DNA of 64,000 nt. Source: Plasmopara viticola (Eukaryota > Oomycota > Peronosporomycetes > Peronosporales > Peronosporaceae). Below the pieces are notes generated by a model. It saw only the letters and a list, made by a program, of their open reading frames with translations, searched no databases and was not told the origin of the DNA. The stretch lies in NCBI GenBank assembly GCA_001695595.3, contig MBPM02000003.1:1054001-1118000 (forward strand). The letters run 5' to 3'. Positions 1-13,549 of this stretch are shown here, piece by piece. The stretch's first letter is position 1; every line of letters begins with the position of its first letter. The position numbers and the translations under genes were made by a program.

Positions 1-117
1 CGGGATGCATTCCGGTAGCAATTCTGCCCACTTATCTGCAATGGGAAAGAGTTGATAGCCGTCAGGAAGTGATCCATTGCGCGTGATTGCGATCGGCTTG
101 AGATTCTTGAGCGACAT
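1..117 (-). CDS. N-terminal fragment of an unrecognised protein, cut by the left edge
   Basis: Reading the minus strand from an ATG at 117-115 gives 39 codons that stay open to the window edge. They start MSLKNLKPIAITRNGSLPDG and end near a WAELLPECIP segment. Composition is protein-like (mixed hydrophobic and charged residues, no stop), and the ATG lies 82 bp from the kinase start on the other strand, the same head-to-head spacing seen elsewhere in the window. I do not recognise the family from so few residues and see no signal peptide. A plus-strand kinase start at 77 would overlap this gene, which is one reason to prefer the kinase start at 200. Confidence 0.5.
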   Translation of the reverse strand, partial: MSLKNLKPIAITRNGSLPDGYQLFPIADKWAELLPECIP

Positions 118-199
118 GAGACTTTTTCAAAATATCACTATAAAATGTCAGCAGCTTCACGATGTGTACCACATCACAATATATTGTTTCACCTTCTTA
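118..199. promoter_or_regulatory. Short divergent spacer, probable shared promoter
   Basis: This is the 82-bp gap between the leftward gene fragment and the CaMKK-like kinase. It is AT-rich and holds CACATCACAA and TTTCACCTTC stretches loosely like oomycete initiator sequence. The promoter role is inferred from the divergent arrangement only. Confidence 0.3.
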
Positions 200-1430
200 A
201 TGAGCGGCCCCATAGCGCGGCGGTGGAACATCGCGGAGACGCACTCCGTTGTAAAGACAAAGACCGAAAGCGGCGAGACGATCGTGAATAGCTACCGGTT
301 GCTTCAAACCTTAGGGCAGGGTCGTTTTGGCAAGGTCAAGCTTTGTGAGCGGCTCGCGAATGGCGACTTTGCGAATGCTGCAGTATCTGATAATGGGTTA
401 GAAGGTAATGCGACAGTTGCTAAGCTTCCTCTTCCAGCTTTTGTATCACCCAAGGTAAAGCTTTTTGCAATAAAGATCTATTCAAAGAAAATGCTGCGTC
501 GTCTTAAAGAATTTTGCGCGGATATATCGTTTGGAAGAGAAGGTCTAGATGCTGACGTGGAAGCCGATGGTGCACCAATGAGGATGCGGACAGTGACGGC
601 CTTGGACCGAGTACGTGATGAAGTCGAAATTATGCGCTCGCTGTATCATCGCAATATTGTCTTGCTGTTTGAAGTCATTGAAGCCGATGACAGCGACAAG
701 CTTTACATGGTACTCGAGTACATGGCATCTGGTCCGTGCATGGTATATCGACCAGATACGAAGGACTTTTACAGCCGTGCAACGGGGAATGTATTATCAG
801 AGACTCTTGCTCGGAGCTACCTGTCTGATATATTGCTTGGTCTTCAATATTTGCATCAACGACGAGTATGCCATCGCGATATTAAGGTAGCCACAATAAA
901 TCAGGGCTGCATCGTTGGTCGTCGCAATTGCTTACATGCTGTTTCATTTTTATAAATTGTAGCCGGATAATATTTTAGTCAGTGAATCGGGACGCTGCCA
1001 TATCTCGGATTTTGGCTGCGCCAAAAGATTTCAAAGCAGTGAGTACGCCGATGACAAAGCCACAGAGCAAGTATTTCTATCGGATACCGTCGGGACATAC
1101 CAGTTTCTAGCTCCAGAGTGCTGCTCTGGTGAGCCATACGATCCTTTTCTAGTGGACATATGGGCCGTAGGCGTCGTTTTATATATTTTCCTGTTTGGAA
1201 GGTTGCCCTTTGTGTCAGAGAATACACGGGACCTATTTGATGAGATTCTTTGCGCCGATATCGTGCTACCTGAACAATGTGATCGCGAGATACCACTTAG
1301 TCGTGAAGGCCAGGATTTGCTGTATCGACTTTTAGAAAAGACTCCTGCGCAACGAATTACTATTGAAGATGCACTCAACCATTCGTGGTTTGTACAGTCT
1401 GAGGATGGCGACGAACCGTTGTCGTTTTGA
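200..1430 (+). CDS. CaMKK-like serine/threonine protein kinase (two exons)
   Basis: This is a protein kinase that probably phosphorylates activation loops of downstream kinases of the AMPK/CaMK type. Exons are 200-886 and 963-1430; the 76-bp GT-AG intron splits HRDIK from PDNIL and keeps frame, giving about 384 residues. Visible motifs are a glycine loop (LGQGRFGKVK), the lysine in FAIKIYSKK, hinge LEYMASGPCM, catalytic HRDIKPDN, DFG as SDFGCAKRF, APE as LAPECC, and WAVGVVLYIFLFGRLPF. The G-P-C/V-M hinge and a long insert between beta 3 and helix C resemble CaMKK/SAK1 kinases. It ends right after the kinase domain, with no clear calmodulin-binding tail. An upstream in-frame ATG at 77 exists, but that stretch is not kinase-like and overlaps the gene to the left. 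The exact subfamily is inferred. Confidence 0.8.
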
Positions 1431-1968
1431 TTGCAGCTTTTTGTTGTTGTTGTGCGAAAAAATAACCAGCGAAATACCGCAGTGCGCGGCAATGGTTTGG
1501 AATTGGTTCCAGCTATTGCATCTTAGTATGTATTGCAATTCTGAGTGTTGCTGCGACACTATGAACACTAACACTCGACGCTTTCGCTTCCCGGATGTTC
1601 CCATCATACACTTCTCTTTTGTGGCTGCTTGATTTATTGCTACGCCTAACGGAGAAATATGTAAAATAATTTTATATACTTTTTTCTATAGTGTTCTTAC
1701 AAATTGCTTTTGCTATGTAAAATCTTTTGGAAAGTTTTTTTTGAAAATTAGGCGGCAGCGCTTAATATTGCAAATAAAGTGCGATGCAAATTACTTCTTA
1801 TCTGGTTGTTCTAAATCAAAAATTGTTGGTATTTGCTCTTGCAATTAAAAGTTTTAGACTTGAATTACTTGTTTCAGAAGCCGTGTCTGCTCAGAAAACT
1901 CATTCAAATTTGACAAGAAATAGTTGCGCGGGGGTAGGAAATCTACGACACGTCATTTCGTCACTACT
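1431..1968. other. Convergent intergenic spacer
   Basis: This is an AT-rich 3' spacer between two convergent genes. It holds T-runs and several ATTTT/AATAAA-like stretches (for example AATAAAG near 1773) that could serve 3' end formation. I see no gene in it. Confidence 0.5.
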
Positions 1969-3096
1969 TCAATGCATCGTCGTGAATTCAGAAATGTGCT
2001 TTTCACTATGGCATTCGTCAAGAAGGCGCTGTGTCAGCTGAAACACCTCAAGGACACGAACGCCATCCATTCCACCTCCCGCAAAAGGGTCTTCCATGGT
2101 TCGCTCCACATTGAAAATTCCAATCATTAACAAGCTTGTGGACACACTAAGCACTAGACAGAAAGCAAAGTTCGTCGCTTGATACTCATTTCCGCGCGCT
2201 ATGAAGACGTAGTATGGACCATAGAACACCGGCAATGCAAGGATGAAAAGCCGAGTGAATGACCGAGTAGCTTGTGGTGTTCGGTAAAATTTTATATTTT
2301 GTAGTCGCTCGAGACGGGCTTCAAGCAGCCAATGGTATTGATTCACCCGCGAAGCTTCGTTTGCCGGCATGCCACAAGCCTTCATTACTTCTACTTGCTC
2401 GTGCAGTTGACGGATCGTGTTTACTATCTGTAGCTGCAAATGTCTTACAGAAGGCCCAAATTGGGATGCATGTTTCCGACCGTAAGACGTGAGCCGATGT
2501 CTTCCACGTGTAAACGTGGGCATGATGAGCAACGACATTGTGTCATGCACCACACCTTTCAACAAGGTCTTGGTTTTCTGAGCATGGTCGTGAGGCAGCT
2601 TTTTCCGTCCATTGTCGCCCCAATTCCACAGCGCATTGGCTAACATAATGTTGAGTATTAAAGCCCTTGATTCGGCAAGAGCATCTAGTGCTTGCTCACG
2701 TCGAGCAAAGGCCTGTGTGATTTGCATGATCATAGGCGACACTACTGTAAACGACACGATGGTCCATGAAATGTTGGCACCAAAACTTGCACCCGTACTG
2801 CTATTACCAAGATGATAGTATAAGGAAGTCGTGACGACCGAAAAGAGCATAACGAATAGCCCTTCAAACGTGATAAGATATATGCCAAACACCTTCAAGG
2901 CAGCGTACAAGTCCAATAATGTGTCACGGAAGCTCTCGCTCGTCCGACGTAGCGCTTCATTTACTGTGATCTCGTCGTCGCGGCAATTCCGTTCCCTCAA
3001 GTTGTCAGATGGTTCATAACGATTTGTTGAGCCTGCGTCCAGTTGAGGTTGAGGCATAACACCGGAGCCGTACAGCGCATAGTGGCCCTCGGGCAT
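1969..3096 (-). CDS. Bestrophin-like (UPF0187-type) membrane protein
   Basis: This is a single-exon protein of 375 residues. After a polar N-terminus of about 75 residues come a hydrophobic helix (FGIYLITFEGLFVMLFSVVT), a second (WTIVSFTVVSPMIMQI) followed by FARREQALDALAESRAL, a soluble middle, and two more helices around LFILALPVFYGPYYVFIA and FAFCLVLSVSTSLLMIGIF. The motif EDPFAGGGMDGVRV follows. Four helices, a charged segment after helix 2, and D-P-F/G-x-D after the last helix match the layout of bestrophin/UPF0187 anion channels. Similarity is topological rather than motif-exact, so a distant relative or another four-helix family is possible. Its 3' end faces the kinase. Confidence 0.55.
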   Translation of the reverse strand: MPEGHYALYGSGVMPQPQLDAGSTNRYEPSDNLRERNCRDDEITVNEALRRTSESFRDTLLDLYAALKVFGIYLITFEGLFVMLFSVVTTSLYYHLGNSSTGASFGANISWTIVSFTVVSPMIMQITQAFARREQALDALAESRALILNIMLANALWNWGDNGRKKLPHDHAQKTKTLLKGVVHDTMSLLIMPTFTRGRHRLTSYGRKHASQFGPSVRHLQLQIVNTIRQLHEQVEVMKACGMPANEASRVNQYHWLLEARLERLQNIKFYRTPQATRSFTRLFILALPVFYGPYYVFIARGNEYQATNFAFCLVLSVSTSLLMIGIFNVERTMEDPFAGGGMDGVRVLEVFQLTQRLLDECHSEKHISEFTTMH

Positions 3097-6000
3097 TGTA
3101 AATTAGTAATTTGAAATTTAAATTACAAAAAGTTATTGTAATCCGTGAATTCATTGTTTGAAGATATATGTACTCCGGTCCTACAACGTTCGCAACGTTA
3201 CACGTCTTAAGCATACCATATAGCAGAACATAGTATGCACCTCAGCTCTGTACCATACCAAAACTTCATCATAGTTCAAAAGTTGAGTCTTTTGTTTTTC
3301 TAAGCAATCTTCTCACATTATCAGCACTGGGCTAGACCGACTGACCCCATCTCTGCCTCGCCTAAAGCGTGAAAGACATCGATGTATTATTTGGAATAGT
3401 GCAATCTCACATCGTCTAAGCGTAGGCATCTTTTAAAAATTTCGCGTTGCAGACCCACTTTTGGCTTAGTTGATTGTTGCCATCAAAAATTCAGTTGCTG
3501 TTCGACAGGCATCGTCATCATCTTTGAGACTAAATGAAGTGCACTGACGATTTACACTGTCGGCTTCTGCAAAATGCAATTGAGTGCAATTACTACGAAG
3601 CGACTATATAAGCACGTATTGTCTTACCAGATATCTCGGGCTTTCATTGATATTCGGTAGATGAAGAAAAACAAGCAATGTTTTTCGCAGAAGACGTCAA
3701 GCAAAAAATGTTACTCACGAGTCAGTTTGATTTTTAAATATGATACGAAGAGCCGATCAACGGATACAGCTTCCAATAAACTCGTGTCGCTCAGCAGAAG
3801 CGATCATTCCTTTAAAGTCCCTTTTAGTGGGTTCATTGCTGCTCGTTTTAAGTAGCGGCTCAGTTTACCCTCTTGAAGATGAAGGCTGAGTGTCACCCAT
3901 CACTCTTTTACGTCTGTGTGAAACGTCGTCAATCACAAGGGGGAGCAGAAAGGCAGAAACTAATGCTTCTAGTTGGTCGATTCGACCTGCCAACCCAGAC
4001 AATGTTGCTTCGTCGAACCTCCGCACCAAGAATGTACTCTGCGCATATGACTCTGCCTATACCTAAGGCCGCACCTGCGCCAAAGACTGCGCTTACTCCC
4101 CAAACAGAGAAACAAAAGCGGCTTGTCCTCAAAATCGCCGCTCGGACAAAGTAAGACCTCCGTTCATTCCACGAACTGAATAATATTCTAATTCGCTTTG
4201 TATTTCGCACGATCAGATAGTAAAGAAATGAGGCGTGCCACAAATTTTCAGCAAGCAATTTTGCCATCTTAGATGGTGAAGGAGTCAGAGCTTCACGACA
4301 TTATTATCAAAAGGCTTTATTGACCGGCGGTAAGTTTCAAAAGATGTCATCAGACTCGCTGAACGACAGAGAAGTCAAGGACTATTTTCAGTGAAAATAA
4401 CTCGACTGGTGTCACGAGTAAAATTAAGTTGGAGGCAAGATCCTTCAATACTTCAGTAAATAAAATTATCAATGCCATTCGTGTTTTCGTCCCATTTTCC
4501 TAAAGTTGCCGTCCAGCGATAGGTCGACTCCCTCTCTAGTCAATAGGGCGAATGAGAAAGATGAGGCTTTAAATGGGTACTAGCAAATTGGTACTGAGTA
4601 ACACGTCCAATTAATTTGCGCAAATACATTCCAGAGCCATTTCTCGCGTAGTAGTCACAAAAGAAATTCAGCTCAACAGTTCCCATTGTTTCAACGCGGA
4701 GTTTTAGCGGCTATGCGCGTGCTTTAAGAATTGCTTCTTACGGTAATTTTCTCGGCATCGTAAGAATTTTGAAAGCAAGATGGTTTGTTTCCGACCTTCA
4801 ATTGGTTTTCAGTACTATTACCCCCGCCACATGTAGAAGTATTTTTTTCTGGTATCGAATAATTTACAAACCAACATTAGCCATATTGGACACAGCTCTT
4901 TACAGGCATGGGCTTAAAATGTCACAGATGTCAAGTCAGGCACTAAACTTAAGCTTCGAGCGCGAATGTGGGTCCCACCCACAGTTTTCCAACAAACGGC
5001 TAAGAGGTTGAACATCATTTACAAAAGTTTGGTTTATCTGGCCCCGCTTTCGAGATCATTACTGGAGTCTATCTACTAGCTCTAAGATGTTATATAAAGC
5101 TTACAAGAAGCTCACGGCTCCGTCCAATCGCCTCTGCTTCATCGCGCACTCCAATAGAGGTGTCGCGGTCCTTGACGGTCAATGAGTGTCCAAGGATGCC
5201 GCTCTCTTCTCGGTCTTGCGTCGCTTGCACGAAAAGCAGGAGTTCTAGCGCGAAGATATGTAGAATGGGATGGTCAGGTCGCGACTTCTTAAAGGACACC
5301 CCGGTCCTTGTGAATCTAATGTGACAGATGAACTCCTTATGTCATGCAGCACATACGCCTCTTAGGCTGATCAAACACCACGCGCCTTCAAGAATGGTTT
5401 CTGAATTGCGTTGTGAAGTCATTTTTCACCACTGTAAGCTTCAGATTCCGGTGGCCTCCCAATCGCACGACCTTACAGGCACTCAGTGCCTTGACTTTGG
5501 CAATAACTTATCATTTGATGGAGCCGCCCTGTGTCCCCCGTACTCGCCAATACCAGTAATGCCGAGCGCCGAAACAACAACCTTTAAGAAATAGGTGCTG
5601 GTGGCTCACGTGAGACTTGGAGCCCCGAAGATCCTAATAATTCTTAGAACGCTCCACATAAAAGTTGGGTCTGTCGGTTCGTCTCAAGTAGATCGGTGGT
5701 GTAGACAGAAAGACCGTTTCAAATTCGATAAAGGTCGATAAAATTGGGGGTGATCGTGTTCGTATATAGCAAACTCATTAATAAGCGGTAGGTTTTTGCA
5801 TCTTGATTTTCCTCCACAAAGATATGTGAATTTCCCTTCAATTTTTAGCCAAAAATGCTTTTGTTTGTTTGTATCGAATACAACCGCACTCCTTGACCTA
5901 CTCACTAGAATAGTCAAATTATACAGATCTAAATAAGTGTTCTCAGGAACCTGGACTTACATTAAGGATTGGCATCCTTTACTATCTCGATAAGCCTTTA

Positions 6001-9000
6001 ACTTAAAAAAATTATCGAACGCTTGAGTGTTGAAGCCAAAATGACTTTTCTTTCTTGGAGTTCTCGCTAACTCTTAGGGTGCGTATAAAGAGTCCGAGGA
6101 CCTTAAACTTTCCTGTTCTGACGACACATTTGTCATTGTTGAAATATAGTTTGTTTGCTCTCATGACTTCATTATTTTGTCTATTGTAACCTTTAAGAGT
6201 CGGCTGACCTCATTCAGTCAACATGGACAAATATGTGGTTTTGAATTATACTTGGACGAGATTATAGTAGTCGTCGAAACAATTGAATGACAAGACAGTG
6301 AATCGTCGCTGAAAGGTGTGACGTCATAAACCTCTCCAATAGCACGTACTGAGCACCTTGAGGAACTCATTGCCTTCCTTATTGTGAGCTAGTAGTATTT
6401 ATATATCAAATGCCGTGAATTTTACAGACTCCATACAGACATGTTGTTCAGTAACACGTCCTTTTGAAATAGATGTTTGCACCGACAACGCTGTACATTT
6501 AAGCTTGTAATAAGCACAATTTAAACCATGTTTTCGACTATTTAGAATAGCTCGCGGTTAAGAGTGTGGCGATTTCGACCCACACACATAATAATCAGAG
6601 CATTTTTCCTCACAACGCGCAAAGTACTGTTTGTACAATCGTCGATGATCATCAATCCAATCGTAAATAGATTTTACGCTCGGTATGATGTGCATCCACT
6701 GCAGAACATTAAGCATCAAGGCGATTCTATCTTAAGCCTGTTCTCTCGCACCTTGGAACGACAGCTACAGCTCGAATAAATCGGACTGAGACAGGAGTCG
6801 CGCTAAGGCGTCACATTTGAAGAATCTTCAGGACTAGATGATGACCGAGCGATACCTTTGAAATACCGAAACCCAAAATTAGCTGTCCGACGTCTGTCAA
6901 TTACGTCTACGATGTTCATACAAAAAGCGAATGGATTCAATAAAGCGCCTGATGGGATCAACTGTAATTTTCATAGATATCCAAATGTAATAGCTGATGT
7001 GCTCGGCAGCCTATTGTCTTTAAAGCCGGAAGGAGTCAAATTGCATAAACTGAAAAAAAAAATCGGTTTAATTGCTTTAGCACTTGTTTTGTTACGAAAT
7101 CAGTGTGATGAGTCTGTACCGGTCGTGTTAAAGTTCAATGGTGACCACGGATATACATCAATGACTTCAAAACCTAAAGGTTCATTGATGGACACATAAC
7201 GATTGATTACGTATTTATAATCGGCTACGCTGCTACATTTATCGACCATAGTTTTTTAAAACACGAGTTTATTCGCGAGTTACGTATCGAAAAGGTCATC
7301 TGTATATTTCCTGTCCGATCAGCAACGTATAAGTGCTCAATGATAATTTGGTCCAGCGTAATGCGTATTTGTTATACATCGAGCGTTTCAATTTGCTCCT
7401 TGCTCGCTACAGGGGAAGCTCACAAAGACTTTCGAACAAGCCTAAGATAGATGAAAATTCATTTTAAAGATATATAGATAACTAGGTTTTTAGAAGCGAG
7501 AAATGGTTCTGACCCGAGCGCGTCGGCCCTAAATTTTATAGGTTGACCGGACAACATGATAACGTTAAAAGCACTTTCATTTTGAGTTTGAAGCGGTCAA
7601 GTTGAATTTGAAAGGATGCCTATCTTAAGCCTGAAGTGCGCTTACAGTAATCGATCTATAGGGTGCGTACCTGGTGCGCCGTTTGTAAACTTCCACATGG
7701 TGCAAACTTTGCATTTAACATACTGCCCAGTTAAAACAAAGATACCTAATTAGCATCACCAAGTCAGAAAATCTTTGAACAACGCCATTGGGCGTTTTTG
7801 AGCAAGCCCAGAATATCCCCTTCGTCAGCTGACAGTAAGCGGCCCAATGTGTAATTAAGGTCTCGAAAGCTTTGCATGCGATACACTATCAAATGTAAAT
7901 TGGCCTTAATAATTACTTGCGTTTTGTGCAGAGACATACTGTCCAATCTCCTTGAAAAAAAACACGAAAAGATATTCTATAATGTTATGAGGCATACAAT
8001 AAAGTCTGTTACAAACGCCGATCCTGGTCTTGCTGAATCAAAGCGGCCGCTTATTGGCCATCTGTGATACTATAGGTATTGACATCATCGCTACACTGTA
8101 TCAAAAAGCACTTAGGCAAAATCGGGCGATAGCGTTAAATTCGTGTCATACCAAAACTACCGAGAAGTATCACCCTGTGGATGACGAAGACTACTGCGAT
8201 GAAGTTCGCTTTCGTCACCTTCGGTGTTAATCTGCTTGGATGCTATTCTATTTTAATGTATTATTTGTTGCTCCGCGCCGCAACACAGTCATCTCAGTCC
8301 TCGCAGAGAATGACCAGTTGGCTCTCCTTTTCTGCGAATTACCATCTCAAGGTGAAGTAGAAGTCAGGAAAGCAGCAAGCTTCTACTAATGCGTTATTGC
8401 GTCATCTGACTACGGGTTAGCTCATGAAACGACTGAACCTTGACCTGATCAAAATGTATATGCGCAAAACGACTTGTGCATCGCCAAGCTTAAGTTTCTG
8501 GGATGCGATGATTTAAGTCCTTCAGATAGGAAATTACAATAATTCGGTTCATCATAAAAGAGGGTACTGCACTGTAGTACTAATAAAGCAATTCACAACG
8601 TGAACTGAGCAGCGTTTCGAATAAAATTTCCTCTTTAGGACTCGCGATACTCTGGTTGTCTGTCCTACTTGTCGAGAAAGCCGAATGCACCAACTTACTA
8701 GGCCTTGATTGTGTAAGATGTCGCTCTCAATCTGTTTGCGTGCAAAGTGTGCGAGTGGAATAGAGATTTGTCAATTTCAGCCGCAATGTTGATATACTTA
8801 CCTTTAGCATCACGCTTCTAGCTGTTTATGAGTTCAATGTCCATGCTTAACCACACACAATTTGTGGTCTTTGTTACTAATTGTAGAATAACTTCTTTGG
8901 CTGCTATTCCGAACATGTCGCATCAGCATCGATGTTGAATGATCGTATTTTCAAGCGAAATAAACTTCCAGAGCCAGTTTTTTTTCGGGCTGAGAGCCAC

Positions 9001-12000
9001 ACTTTACAGGATCTTCTTGGAAAAGTGATTATAAGGTAATTTGGAGCTGTATGTAATAATCCACTTGCAAAACTTTTGTCAGACTAAGTACAAAAATGCG
9101 TCGTCGGCAACTTGTTGGACAGTGTATAAACGGACTCGCCAAGGCATTGAAGCGGCAAACTTCGACTCTTTGGACTTGCATTGGACAATTCCACTCATAT
9201 CTCAACAAGCCCTACCATATTATACGTGAACGAGTTGGCTAGCTTCGGGGTTCGATTAGCAGCCACCAAATAGTGTCTCAGGCTAAATGGGCAAAGATTC
9301 TGCAAAGGGCTTGCCAAAACCAGCTTTTCCATAATGTGTTAGCAAGTAGGAGACTTTGTGTTTTCAGGTACGCACAAGACAAATTTGTGCTTGAAACGTG
9401 GCCGCTTCAAAAAAAATGTAACCAATAAGGAGACAAACTGGAGACTTAAAAATATTTATAAATGCAGGAATCACTATTCTTAGAAGAAGATAACGCATGC
9501 TTCATCGGCCGTAGCCAAATGCGGCTTAGCATAAATGCTTGATATTCTTTGAGTGTGCTTACTCGTTAAGTGGTCTACGTGACCTTTCTTATCATGAACT
9601 ATGCCCCGGACCAGGTGAAAACGGAAGGGTTGACCCCTGGTCATAAGCATTAGCCAGGGGGGACTACTCTCTGGTTGAGCCAAAAATTGATAGTAGGAAA
9701 AGTGCTACTCTTATTTTGAGAGGGGTCGGTCGCAAAATTGGTAGCGGAAAGATGCGAATGCACGATCATGACTTTGAGGCTGTTCAAAATGAACAGAAAC
9801 GTCTCGTAGCTGCGATTTTAGCGCATGCCTTGGCAAAAAAAGCTAAGCTTGTCTGCTCACCAATTTTTTGGCTGAACCCGCTAATTCTGGTCGCGAGCAA
9901 CGTCGAAGCAAAGATCGCTTAGCGCACCGCAAGACTTCGGGATAGCGTGTTCGTGCTTTTTCTTCTTCATAGCGAAGGCGAATGCCCGAAAGTGTCTTCA
10001 TGCAACGCCATTGCTAGGGTGGACACTACATGATTGTGAGGCCTCGATTGAGAAAGAGCACCTTAAGCTTTCATTTATGCTTATCATCGACTTGATAAGC
10101 CCACGTGACCTGTTGCTGGGGCTGGAAGAACGTTGCCCATGGGCGGAACTTGTAACCGAATCCAAATTGCAGATTATACGGTGCTGAACATTTCGCTTTA
10201 TTTTTACATCAAACGAAATCATAAGTACAAAATTTTAGAGCTGCACATGCCTGCGTTGCCGAGTTCGGGTTCTCAGAGCCATCGGCATATATGGTAATCA
10301 ACACAGCACCCTAGACAATCATAGCCGTCTTATTGAGCACGAGCCTGTTGCTACCCCACGGATTTAATCTAAGCCAATTTCATTCGATTTTGATTGCCCC
10401 TCTTAATATTAGGGTCACAGGTTATAAGCTTAACTCGGAGAGCACACACGGAGTGTAGCGTGTACACTGATCGTCTGCAGCCACGTGATACTAAGTGAAT
10501 GCGCTTGGAAGGGTGTGGCACAGGTGAGCACTGTGTAGCAAGGTGGTCTGTTTTGACTACTTGGCTTGGTGGCACTTGCGAACTGCATTTGGTGAATTAG
10601 TTGAGGGGAACTTTTACCTCTGATGACGAGGCTGGAGGTTTGACGTCAAGTATGAGGCTCACGTCTCGTATACTCTGACCAGAAGGGTGCCTGCGCGATG
10701 CAAAAAAGTTAATCTTTCGAGTGGTCAATCCAACATGTGATGGCATAGCGTACTTGCGTTGGTATGCCGTCTGGTCCTTGGACACCATATGTCTGGCTCT
10801 TGTCTTGATTTACATACATGCATCGGCTTTCCCAAATACACCATGTTCTAATCTAATACGAATCGCCAGCTGGTGATATAACAACATTACTTTATAATTC
10901 TAAAAAGAGGGCAATACTTAGTACTAAGGAGCTAGCCTTAAAGTAGTACATGGTACAATGACCACATATAATTGATTATGTCATATATTGATCGTCACTC
11001 TTTGTCACTAATACCACAATTTCACAGCTACAAATATGAGAGTTACACTAAGCTTTAGACTTAAGACACAACTTAGTATTGCTTTAGATAGGCAGCGATA
11101 TGCAATTTGTATTGGTGTTAAGTATAAACCAAAGGTCAAGGACAAAAACTCACGCTTTATCTAGCAAACAGCTACTACAGCTCCGCTGCTTCTGGTAGAA
11201 AATTTAGCCAATCTACACTAATTCGCTGTGAAAATGGAGCAAGTCGTCAGAGCATATACATCATAACGCTAACTGTGTTTTTCGCCCCGCGAGGGTGCAA
11301 CATTCGGTTAAAAAATATATGACAGACTTCGTCCAAGAGTAGCAAATTTTACTATTGTGATGGCCATCAACCCTCTATCAGCCCGGTCGTTTACAGCCGA
11401 CCCCAATTGAGAAGGCTGTAAATTTATTATGGGATAGATCTTTTGATCTGCAGGCTAGCATTTGAGCATTTGTATATTCTCAGGGTAACGGCAACGCTCA
11501 GTAGGTGCAGAAAGGCCTTTTAGGGACTAATTTCTTGTCGAACCTCAAAGAGAACTTAAAGATCAACAATCTTTTATACCAAAGGCTTTGTGCGTTTAAG
11601 CACGGACCGTGACTATCAGCCCACTAATGAGAAAGTGTTTAGTAATAAGAAAGATTACCTTAAAATAATTATTTAGGTGTAAAGTTTTTTGTCTCTGATA
11701 GCGGCGAACGCTAATTGGTTCTAAGTCCAAATGTGAGTTGATCATATTTTAAATATTGCGCGGCCGGAGCGCCACGAACTTTGAATTGACTTCCTCAGCT
11801 ACCGCCCATTATACATCTAGTAAATTTTTGGTGAGTCATGACCGAACCGCTGATAATCGTTATTGGCAAGGGCCTGAGACCGACTCTGTCAGTGTGTTTG
11901 ACACTGTATTTTCGAAAATAGACATTAATGGTGCCAAGGACAAGTTGTTCAATGCCTTAATTGGCACAAAGCGACTTTACAACGTGTAAGAGAAGCAGAT

Positions 12001-13549
12001 TTTTTTTTTCTGTGATGGAAAGATCTGCGTAAAAATATCGTAGTATGGGCAAGGCCCTATTGCTGCGCGTGGAGTGGCATGTAGACTACATTATGATGCC
12101 CGTAGCGCTGCATGTCATCAAAAATATGGCTAGCGCTAAGATAAACTGAAAAGGGAAGGTCCTATATCTGTACGCGAAAAAGTACGGTATCAGCTAAAAG
12201 GTGCTGATACGCGTAGCACTCACTGCATGCCACAGGTCTTAAAGGAATTGAGTCAAAACATCTAGACTGAACACCAGCGGTACCAGCTGAGCAGCGGTCT
12301 AGAGAGCAACTCTTGCTGCATTCTGTTTAAGATATGCTTGGCTGTGGTCCGAGGCGGTGCGGGCTTGACGATGTATGTGGAGTGGCGAGTAGCTCGCTGC
12401 CCTGGACAATTCTTGTTGTGTTTCCAACTTCACGTAGTCGAAAGATCATTGGAGCCCTATCCTTCTGACGAGCGTAAAGAGGAGAATATTTCACTGACCG
12501 AAACATTTAATAGACAAAGCTTTTTCTGGGCGTAAATGTATGCTTAAAGGCTCCAATATTCAATCTTTTTGATTTAAATACGACACAGAGGGTCTCATCA
12601 GGACTTTCAATTTCGTCAATGAAAGGACAGCGATGCTTAGCACACACAGAAAAGTGCAAGACATTCTGTCTTGGACGGGGAGGTCAACTACACTGGGAAA
12701 TGAAGACCACATACCAGTATAACGCAGAAAATAAATACGGTCAAAGCCAAAATCAGCTTGGGGCCTAGTCCGTCCGCTAAAGCTCTTCATGTGCTGGATA
12801 TATTGTCGATAGTAGATTGTAGAAAGGCTTGTTTCTCGAGGTAGCGGCCATTTGATAGCAAGTAGACATCGATATTTATAACTTTAAAATGAAGCGGTCT
12901 TGGGACAAGCACTGAGTGCACATAGAGAATCTTTGAACCTGGGAAATCTGTCGGGTACGTAGTAAAGAATAATTGATTTGTGAACCCACCTTTGACGAAA
13001 CCACTTGGTGGAGATTTATATTATAAAGCTGACCTTGTTGAGGCCCCATCTTAATCACACTCACGGCTGAAAACGTTTTTACACGAAAATTAATAAAGCT
13101 GCTGCTAGAAAGCAGCCGTCGACAACCTGGAATTGGACACATCTAACGAGTCTTGCCATGAAGTCTATCGCCAAATAAACAGCAGCCTTATAAAATGAGG
13201 TCAGCCAATTGCAGAAAATCTCCAAGCCAAGCAACATGAATCATCGACTGGTGCAAGACAGCTTTCAAAAGGCGATGCCAAGAAGCCAAACGGTAGAGAA
13301 TGAACGCGCGTACAACTCAACGGAAAAGTGCGCCTCGATCAAAGCCTTGCAATCAAAGAACCACCAAATAGCCAAGAGACACGAAACTAGCCAAGCCAGC
13401 TGGTAGAAGACCCCAGCCGCTTCAGCCATCTCGCCGCAACTTGCTGATATGGTCAAACGCACAACAATCATCGCGACGCGGTATGCATACTTGCGTCACG
13501 TCACGTCCGTGAGAAATTCTTCTGCTAATTTTTTTTAATTAGAATTGAT
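3097..13549. other. Gene-poor AT-rich region, no supportable gene
   Basis: About 10.5 kb with only short open frames (largest about 113 codons) on both strands and none with a family motif, signal peptide or convincing splice structure. The stretches at 6858-7199 and 11756-11989 are open but match nothing I know. Multiple stops per 100-200 bp and the absence of GC-rich coding-like blocks suggest decayed repeats, which in oomycetes fill the space between gene islands. I could not define LTRs or target-site duplications by eye, and I found no tRNA or rRNA gene. Confidence 0.5.

Noticed and set aside
3873..4267. Overlapping open frames on both strands (93 and 112 codons)
   Set aside because: Neither has a recognisable motif or splice context; chance frames in decayed DNA are more likely.
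9240..9275. GGTTCGATT stretch resembling a tRNA T-loop
   Set aside because: No matching acceptor, D or anticodon stems could be found around it.
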